64,000 nucleotides of DNA from Herbidospora cretacea (GTDB lineage Bacteria > Actinomycetota > Actinomycetes > Streptosporangiales > Streptosporangiaceae), in contig NZ_BBXG01000008.1 of NCBI RefSeq assembly GCF_001570605.1, positions 358,119 to 422,118 on the forward strand. The letters run 5' to 3'. The notes below the pieces were generated by a model. The model was not told the origin of the DNA and did no database searches. It saw only the letters and a list, made by a program, of their open reading frames with translations. How positions within the stretch are numbered: position 1 is the first letter of the stretch; each line of letters begins with the position of its first letter. Position numbers and translations under genes: made by a program. This document shows positions 58,513 to 64,000 of the stretch, one piece after another.

Positions 58513-59031
58513 ATGACCACACGACTCTCCCTGCGCCGTCGGCTGCTGGGCCGCACCGCCGCCGCGGTCTGCCTGATCCTGCTCGCCCTGCCGCTGCCCG
58601 CCGACGCCGCAGCCGACCCGATCATCCCCGGCGACTCCTACTACCTGCACGCCCACACCAGCTACGGAACGCGCGGCACCACCTACGAGAGCTGGCTGGG
58701 CTCGGACTATGTCCTGCTCACAAACAACACCGGCGACAGCGGAGCAGCCTGGGTGTTCGACAAGGACGGCGAGAACTACCGCATCAGGCAATCGCCTGGG
58801 TACGGCGCCTGGTGCGTCCGCGGCAACGACATCAAGCTCACCGATTGGCGAACCTGCTCCACACGCTGGACACTCACCCCCGCCCCAAACGGAACCTGGC
58901 ACATCGGGGTGGCCAACACCCCCTTCAAAGTCACCAACGTCATCACTGATCGCGGTTCGTGGCTGGCGATCTACACGATCGAGAACGGCTACCGCGAGTT
59001 CACCCGCTTCACCTTCACCCGCGCCATCTAA
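58513..59031 (+). CDS. Secreted protein of unknown function
   Basis: The 172-residue protein has an N-terminal signal with twin-like Arg residues (LSLRRRLLGRTAAAVCLILL), cleavage after ADA near residue 35. The mature domain (about 137 residues) is rich in Tyr, Trp, Thr and Asn (YYLHAHTSYGTRGTTYESWL, WCVRGNDIKLTDWRTCSTRW) with two Cys, resembling a beta-trefoil or jelly-roll lectin-like fold. No family recognised. Promoter carries the shared palindrome. Confidence 0.72.
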   Translation: MTTRLSLRRRLLGRTAAAVCLILLALPLPADAAADPIIPGDSYYLHAHTSYGTRGTTYESWLGSDYVLLTNNTGDSGAAWVFDKDGENYRIRQSPGYGAWCVRGNDIKLTDWRTCSTRWTLTPAPNGTWHIGVANTPFKVTNVITDRGSWLAIYTIENGYREFTRFTFTRAI

Positions 59032-59353
59032 CCGCCCAGCCCGCACAGCGGCGCCCCTGGGTCCTCTCCCCCTCTCCCCCTCTCTCTGGAGGCCGGGTGC
59101 TGGGGTCCGTGTCACCAGGGACAGAGTCGGGCGGTGACGCGGGCACGCCGGGGAACGTGGGTCGCAGATGACTCTGAGTAACCGTCTGCAGGCCGCTGGT
59201 CTTGGAGCGATGTGGCAAGATCGTGCGCATTTCGGGTGCAATGATCTTGGCTAACCTGGGAGTTCTCTGGGGTCGTGCGGAGCGACGGCTGAACGCATCG
59301 ACGCGCGTCAACTCCATGATCAGCGCTCCTACCTGGGGTGTTAGGCTGAGGCC
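59032..59353. other. Intergenic region without recognised features
   Basis: The 322 bases include a pyrimidine tract (CTCTCCCCCTCTCCCCCTCT near 59064). No gene is supported on either strand. The end (GTTAGGCTGAGGCC before the ATG) provides GAGG as a weak ribosome site for the next gene. Confidence 0.45.
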
Positions 59354-59755
59354 ATGCTTTTCGGTAAGGAACACGTCGAGCGTTACCAGGCCACCGACGG
59401 CGCCGAGGGTCACGAGTGGCAGGGCACGACCGCGGCCCTGCTGACCACCACCGGCCGCCGCTCCGGCAAGCAGCACACGACTCCGCTGATCTACCAGAAG
59501 TACGGCGACGACTTCCTGCTGGTCGCGTCCAAGGGCGGCGCGGACGCCCCGCCCGAGTGGTACCTGAACCTCCAGGCCAACCCCGAGGTGGAGTTCCAGG
59601 TACTGGGCGACAAGTTCCGCGCCCGCGCCCGGACCGCCACCCCGGAGGAGAAGCCCGACATGTGGCGGGTGATGACCGCCGCCTGGCCCGACTACGACGA
59701 GTACACGAAGAAGACCGACCGGGAGATCCCCGTCGTCGTCATCGAGCGCCTCTAG
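59354..59755 (+). CDS. Nitroreductase-family deazaflavin (F420)-dependent oxidoreductase
   Basis: This 133-residue protein is the full length of the DDN/F420-dependent nitroreductase (DUF385) split-barrel family. Motifs are TTTGRRSGKQHTTPLIYQKY, LLVASKGGADAPPEWYLNLQ and ANPEVEFQVLGDKFRARART, covering the phosphate-binding loop for F420. Such proteins reduce quinones or activated double bonds with F420H2. Convergent with the SDR gene, zero bases apart. Confidence 0.93.
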   Translation: MLFGKEHVERYQATDGAEGHEWQGTTAALLTTTGRRSGKQHTTPLIYQKYGDDFLLVASKGGADAPPEWYLNLQANPEVEFQVLGDKFRARARTATPEEKPDMWRVMTAAWPDYDEYTKKTDREIPVVVIERL

Positions 59756-60448
59756 CTACCAGGCGAGGGCGCCCTCCTCCCTGACGAACGCGCCCGTGGG
59801 GCCGTCGTCGCCGAGCAGGGCCATCGACACCGACACGGCCGCGCCCAGAGCGGCCGGTCGGGTCGCCGCGAAGCCGTTGAGATCGGTCGCGCAGTAGCCG
59901 GGGCAGATCGCGTTGACCTTGATCGGGGCCAGTTCCTTGGCGTAGAGCGTGGTGATCATGTTCAGGGCGGTCTTGGACGACTGGTAGGCCAGGCTGTTCA
60001 TCTCGTACCACGGCGTGGCCGGGTCGGTCGTGCTCGCGATGCTGCCGACCTCGCTGGAGACCATGACGATCCGCCCGGCGGGCGACTTGCGCAGCAGCGG
60101 GACCATGGCGTTGGTGACCGCGACGACGCCGAAGACGTTGACGTCGTAGACCTCGCGCATGAGGTCGAGCGGGGTCTCCGTGGGCGGGCCGCCCTGGGCG
60201 ATGCCCGCGTTGTTGACCAGGATGTCGAGCGAGCCGTGGCGCTGCCCGATGAGGGCGGCGGCGGCCTCGGCGGTCTCGGGCCTGGTCACGTCGAGTTCCA
60301 CGAACTCGGCCCCGAGCCGGGCCGCGGCCTGCTCGCCCCTCAGCGGGTCACGGGCGCCGATCACGACGGTCACGCCCCGTTCGGCCAGGAGGCGGGCGGT
60401 CTCGTAGCCGATGCCCTTGTTCGCGCCGGTGATGAGTGCGGTTGTCAT
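59756..60448 (-). CDS. SDR family NAD(P)-dependent oxidoreductase
   Basis: The 230-residue classical short-chain dehydrogenase has the cofactor motif TGANKGIG, NNAG, an active-site Ser in VMVSSEVGS and the catalytic pair YQSSK. Carbonyl-reductase-like (a Tyr-Glu insertion before the catalytic Tyr is common in that group). It is divergent from an XRE/MmyB-type regulator gene, a frequent pairing, so it is probably controlled by it. Confidence 0.94.
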   Translation of the reverse strand: MTTALITGANKGIGYETARLLAERGVTVVIGARDPLRGEQAAARLGAEFVELDVTRPETAEAAAALIGQRHGSLDILVNNAGIAQGGPPTETPLDLMREVYDVNVFGVVAVTNAMVPLLRKSPAGRIVMVSSEVGSIASTTDPATPWYEMNSLAYQSSKTALNMITTLYAKELAPIKVNAICPGYCATDLNGFAATRPAALGAAVSVSMALLGDDGPTGAFVREEGALAW

Positions 60449-60550
60449 GGGGGCAACGATGGGCGGGCGGCGGCGCGCCCACGAGAGACCGGCGGAGGCT
60501 GGGATCGGCGGTACCACCCACTCGCCTTCCCCGCGAGGGAGGATCGGGGC

Positions 60551-61372
60551 ATGGACAGGACCGATCTCGCCGACTTCCTCCGCACCCGCCGCGCCCGGCT
60601 GAAGCCGCGCGACGTCGGGCTGCCCGACGGCGCGCGCCGGCGGACCGAGGGGCTGCGCCGTCAGGAGGTCGCCGAGCTCGCCGGGATGTCGATCGACTAC
60701 TACATCCGGCTGGAGCAGGCGCGCGGCCCCCGCCCGTCGAGGCAGGTCCTGAACGCGCTGGCCCGCGCCCTCATGCTCACCGGCGACGAGCGCGCCCACC
60801 TCTACCACCTCGCCGGGGAGACACCCCTGGCCGGGGAGTCCCCGGCCGGCGCCCTCCGGCAGGGCACCCAGGAGCTCCTGGCGACGCTGACCGACATCCC
60901 GGCCTACGTCCTGGACGCCGGGTTCGGCATCCTGGCCGCCAACCCGCTGGCCCTGCACCTGATCCCCTACCTGCGGGTCGGCGGGAACGAGATGCGCGGC
61001 ATCTTCTCCGGCCCCCTCCACCGGGAGGTCTGCCGCCACGCCGAGTCGTTCGCCTCGGCGGCCGTCCGGGAGCTGCGGGCCGCGCGGGCGACCCGGCCCG
61101 AGCTGACGGGCCTGGTGGAGGAGCTGGCCGCCACGAGCCCCCTCTTCACCCGGCTCTGGGCCGCCCATGACGTGGAGATCCGCCGTGAGCTGCGCAAGCG
61201 CCTGCTTCATGAGGTCGTCGGGGAGATCGACGTACGGAGACAGATCCTCGACATCCCCGATTCGGGTCAGCGGCTGATCATGTACGTCCCGGTACCCGGC
61301 ACCGGCGCGGTCGAGGCGCTCAGGACGGTCCGGGAACTGTTGGAGAGACCGGGATACGCGCGGTCAGGGTGA
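60551..61372 (+). CDS. XRE-family regulator with MmyB-like ligand-binding domain
   Basis: The 273-residue protein has an HTH at residues 5-75 (LADFLRTRRARLKPRDVGLP, RRTEGLRRQEVAELAGMSID, YYIRLEQARGPRPSRQVLNA) and a MmyB-like PAS-related C-terminal domain (VLDAGFGILAANPLA, HAESFASAAVRELRA). Such regulators sit next to SDR genes and respond to fatty or aromatic ligands. ATG 60551 has GAGGGAGGAT upstream. The 3' end overlaps the convergent histidine kinase gene by 53 bases. Confidence 0.92.
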   Translation: MDRTDLADFLRTRRARLKPRDVGLPDGARRRTEGLRRQEVAELAGMSIDYYIRLEQARGPRPSRQVLNALARALMLTGDERAHLYHLAGETPLAGESPAGALRQGTQELLATLTDIPAYVLDAGFGILAANPLALHLIPYLRVGGNEMRGIFSGPLHREVCRHAESFASAAVRELRAARATRPELTGLVEELAATSPLFTRLWAAHDVEIRRELRKRLLHEVVGEIDVRRQILDIPDSGQRLIMYVPVPGTGAVEALRTVRELLERPGYARSG

Positions 61373-62468
61373 ACCCGCCGGCGGAGGCCCCCGCCTGGAG
61401 CGTCCCGCCGACCAGCATGACCCGTTCCCGCAGCCCCGCCAGCCCGTAGCCCGACTCGCCGAAGACCCGCACGCGCGGCGGCGCGACGGCGTTGTGGATG
61501 ACGACCACGAGCTGGTCGTCGGCGACGTGCACCCGCACGGTCACGGTCGCCCGGGGGGCGTGCTTGCGGGCGTTGTTCAGCCCTTCCTGGACCACCCGGT
61601 AGGCGGCGTGCTCGACGCTGCGCGACAGCCGGGTCCCCTCGACCGCGAAGTCGAGCTCCACCCGCTGCCCGGTCGTGTTGCTGTCGGCGACGAGCTGCGG
61701 AATGGCGTCGACGCCCTGGGCGGAGCTGGGCAGGTCCCCCGCGCGCAGGACGGTCAGCAGCTCGCGGAGCTCGTTGAGGGCGCGGACGCCCTGGTCCTCG
61801 ATGTCCCTGGCCAGCGCCGGGTTGTCCTCCGCCTCGCTGTCCTCCTGGATCATCCCGGCCTTGAGCACCATCACGGTCACGGCGTGGGTCACGGTGTCGT
61901 GGAGCTCGGCCGCGATCCGCCTGCGCTCTCGCGCGGCGGCGTTCTCCTCCCTGATGTGGACGTCGTCCGTCAGGCGCTGGATCGCGTCGCGGTAGCCGCG
62001 CACCCAGGTGCCGAGCACGGCGGCCACGTACACCGTGGTGACCCCCCGCACCAGGCTGACGAAGGCGTTGGGGTACTCGTGCGGCTGGTAGTAGTTCCCG
62101 ACCGCGAACCCCACGGCCAGCAGGCCCGCCACGGCCTGCCACCACCGCACGGTCCGGTGGGCCGTCATCGCGTAGGCGGAGATCGACACGGGCATCGCCT
62201 GGGCGGTCAGCAGGTAGCAGACCAGCCCGAACACCACCGAGGGCCCGGCCCAGCGCCGCCGCACCAGCATCGTCAGCGACGCCACCACCGCGCTCGCCAC
62301 GGCCACCCATATCGGGGCCGAGACGGCGGAGTCGTTGGGGTCGACCAGCGCGGGAGGCAGCGTGTAGACCAGGAGCGTGGCCGACAGGGTGACGTCGACG
62401 ACCCGGTTCCGGCGTTCCTGATCGAGGGAATCCCAGCGCTCCCGCCACCGGTCGATCGTCTCCCGCAT
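61320..62468 (-). CDS. Sensor histidine kinase, NarL/HisKA_3 type
   Basis: The 382-residue kinase has about five to six N-terminal helices (residues 25-165), then the HisKA_3 dimerisation helix RRRIAAELHDTVTHAVTVMV (phospho-acceptor His in ELHDT), and a HATPase domain (VVQEGLNNARKHAP, then GYGLAGLRERVMLVGG). ATG 62468 is preceded by GGCGGG. No response regulator gene is adjacent in the window, so it is an orphan here or its partner lies elsewhere. Confidence 0.92.
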   Translation of the reverse strand: MRETIDRWRERWDSLDQERRNRVVDVTLSATLLVYTLPPALVDPNDSAVSAPIWVAVASAVVASLTMLVRRRWAGPSVVFGLVCYLLTAQAMPVSISAYAMTAHRTVRWWQAVAGLLAVGFAVGNYYQPHEYPNAFVSLVRGVTTVYVAAVLGTWVRGYRDAIQRLTDDVHIREENAAARERRRIAAELHDTVTHAVTVMVLKAGMIQEDSEAEDNPALARDIEDQGVRALNELRELLTVLRAGDLPSSAQGVDAIPQLVADSNTTGQRVELDFAVEGTRLSRSVEHAAYRVVQEGLNNARKHAPRATVTVRVHVADDQLVVVIHNAVAPPRVRVFGESGYGLAGLRERVMLVGGTLQAGASAGGFTLTARIPVSPTVPGPS

Positions 62469-62607
62469 CCCGCCAATGTCGGGGCTCCGGAGGACCCGGC
62501 AGCCCGCTGACACGCGGACTTTCCCGATCTTGTACGAACTCTCTGTCCGCCCCGCGCGGACCCGCGGCTCGTTTCGCTCTCCCGCCGCTTGGGGGCAGGA
62601 TAGAGCG

Positions 62608-64000
62608 GTGAGCCTGATCGAGCGCCTGCCGCGGACCCCCGACCCTGATTCCCTCTTCGAGGCGTTCTCCGCGTGGAACGAGGAGCGCGGGCTCACGCTC
62701 TATCCGGCGCAGGAGGAGGCGCTGATGGAGGTGGTGACGGGGAGCAACCTGATCCTGTCCACCCCCACCGGGTCGGGCAAGTCGCTGGTCGCGGCCGGGG
62801 CCCACTTCGCCGCGCTGGCCAATAACCAGGTCTCCTTCTACACCGCGCCCATCAAGGCGCTGGTGTCGGAGAAGTTCTTCGACCTGTGCGCGATCTTCGG
62901 GACCGAGAACGTCGGCATGATGACCGGCGACGCCTCGGTCAACGCCGACGCCCCGATCATCTGCTGCACCGCCGAGATCCTCGCCCAGGTGGCGCTCGCC
63001 GAGGGCCGTGAGGCCGACGTCGGCATGGTCATCATGGACGAGTTCCACTTCTACGCCGAGCCCGACCGGGGCTGGGCGTGGCAGGTCCCGATGCTGGAGC
63101 TCCCGCAGGCCCAGTTCGTGATCATGTCAGCGACGCTCGGCGACGTCACCCGCTTCGAGAAGGACCTCACCCGCCGCACCGGCCGCCCGACGGCCGTGGT
63201 GAAACACTCCGAGCGGCCGGTGCCGCTGGTTTATTCGTACCGGATGACGCCTCTCCACGAGACGCTGGAGGAGTTCCTGTCGACCGGGCAGGCCCCCGTC
63301 TACGTCGTCCACTTCACCCAGGCCGCCGCCATGGAGCGGGCACAGGCGCTGATGAGCATCAACATGTGCAGCAAGCCCGAGAAGGAGGCCATCGCGGCCC
63401 TGATCGGCAACTTCCGCTTCACGACCAAGTTCGGCCGCGCCCTGTCCCGGCTGGTCCGCCACGGCATCGGCGTCCACCACGCGGGCATGCTGCCCAAATA
63501 CCGCCGGCTGGTGGAGAAGCTCGCCCAAGCCGGGCTCCTCAAGGTCATCTGCGGCACCGACACGCTCGGCGTCGGCGTCAACGTCCCGATCCGGACCGTG
63601 CTGTTCACCGCGCTGACCAAATACGACGGCAACCGGGTCCGCCGCCTGCGCGCCCGCGAGTTCCACCAGATCGCCGGCCGGGCCGGGCGCGCGGGCTTCG
63701 ACGTGATCGGCTACGTCTCCTGCCAGGCCCCCGACCACGTGATCGAGAACGAACGCGCCCTCGCCAAGATCGGCGACGACCCCAAACGGCGGCGGGGATA
63801 CGCCCGCAAGAAGCCGCCGGAGGGCTTCGTCAACTGGAACGAGGAGACCTTCGAGAAGCTCCAGACCGCCGAGCCCGAGCCGCTGACCAGCCGGTTCAAG
63901 GTGTCCAACGCGATGCTGCTGGCGGTGATCAACCGTCCGGGCAACTGCTTCGAGGCGATGAAGAGCCTGCTCACCGACAACCACGAGGAGCGCAAGAACC
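62608..64000 (+). CDS. DEAD/DEAH-box helicase of the DUF3516 family (3' truncated by window)
   Basis: The frame is open from GTG 62608 to the window end (464 residues seen; full members are about 830). Q-motif region LYPAQEEALMEVV, Walker A STPTGSGKS, motif II MDEFHFY (DEFH variant), motif III MSATLGDV, motif V GTDTLGVGVNVP and motif VI HQIAGRAGRAGFD are present: a Ski2/Mtr4-like RNA helicase core found across actinobacteria. GGGGGCAGGAT precedes the start. Divergent from the histidine kinase. Confidence 0.93.
   Translation, partial: MSLIERLPRTPDPDSLFEAFSAWNEERGLTLYPAQEEALMEVVTGSNLILSTPTGSGKSLVAAGAHFAALANNQVSFYTAPIKALVSEKFFDLCAIFGTENVGMMTGDASVNADAPIICCTAEILAQVALAEGREADVGMVIMDEFHFYAEPDRGWAWQVPMLELPQAQFVIMSATLGDVTRFEKDLTRRTGRPTAVVKHSERPVPLVYSYRMTPLHETLEEFLSTGQAPVYVVHFTQAAAMERAQALMSINMCSKPEKEAIAALIGNFRFTTKFGRALSRLVRHGIGVHHAGMLPKYRRLVEKLAQAGLLKVICGTDTLGVGVNVPIRTVLFTALTKYDGNRVRRLRAREFHQIAGRAGRAGFDVIGYVSCQAPDHVIENERALAKIGDDPKRRRGYARKKPPEGFVNWNEETFEKLQTAEPEPLTSRFKVSNAMLLAVINRPGNCFEAMKSLLTDNHEERKN

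Overview
The window is very GC-rich chromosomal DNA from a filamentous actinomycete. The signs are near-universal G/C at third codon positions, frequent GTG starts, ATGA/GTGA stop-start overlaps, a large SARP-type regulator, NRPS genes, an F420-type (deazaflavin) nitroreductase, a DUF3516 helicase and rare in-frame TTA codons. The gene mix (a GH48 cellulase beside NRPS genes, for example) would fit a Streptosporangiaceae-like soil actinomycete, but the genus cannot be proved from this sequence. I saw no rRNA, tRNA, CRISPR array, insertion sequence or prophage.

Layout. 1-3181: 3' part of a sugar ABC importer operon (ATPase, two permeases, SMP-30 lactonase). 3202-4721: small unknown protein, YihY/BrkB membrane protein, DUF2087 protein. 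4915-8469: giant SARP/NB-ARC/TPR regulator and two tiny paralogous secreted peptides sharing NMHWGN. 8540-14067: a DUF6119-like gene divergent from a translationally coupled four-gene operon (winged-helix-like protein, Cas4/AddB-like nuclease with a four-Cys pattern, unknown protein with a possible barrel, SF1 helicase). This is the best candidate here for an undescribed defence or DNA-processing system. 14055-18058: molybdenum hydroxylase genes under a TetR regulator with a visible operator. 18081-20684: endonuclease V and an S41 peptidase. 20694-23554: a PurA-like ligase, a vWA protein and a NUDIX/NrtR-like regulator in one direction. 23773-26844: secreted GH48 cellulase. 26900-42066: a small NRPS locus (two NRPSs and two stand-alone condensation proteins) with a secreted HNH nuclease inside it. 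42289-47890: 6-phosphogluconate dehydrogenase, a TIGR03118 secreted protein, a propeller glycosidase-like protein, a sulfotransferase and an SH3 protein. 47872-53889: membrane and copper genes (YibE/F, PHM-like copper monooxygenase, a decayed lipoprotein gene, PCuAC, DyP peroxidase, CopC). 53938-56212: DHA2 drug efflux pump and TetR with a perfect operator. 56609-59031: small secreted or unknown proteins, one frameshifted. 59354-64000: F420-type oxidoreductase, SDR/XRE pair, orphan histidine kinase and the start of a DUF3516 helicase.

How the genes work together. The NRPS adenylation codes read by eye suggest Gly, Gly and an Asp-like residue. The assembly line has a catalytically broken condensation domain, an unloaded extra carrier domain, a thioesterase with cysteine in place of serine and a fused MFS exporter. 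In-frame TTA codons were found in the SARP gene, in both genes that diverge at the candidate defence locus, in the secreted HNH nuclease and in the first NRPS, which points to developmental (bldA-type) control of several accessory loci. Several regulatory DNA motifs are visible: a SARP-like direct repeat at two promoters, 10-bp-phased CTGGAA iterons, two TetR palindromes, and an 18-bp palindrome shared by two secreted-protein genes.
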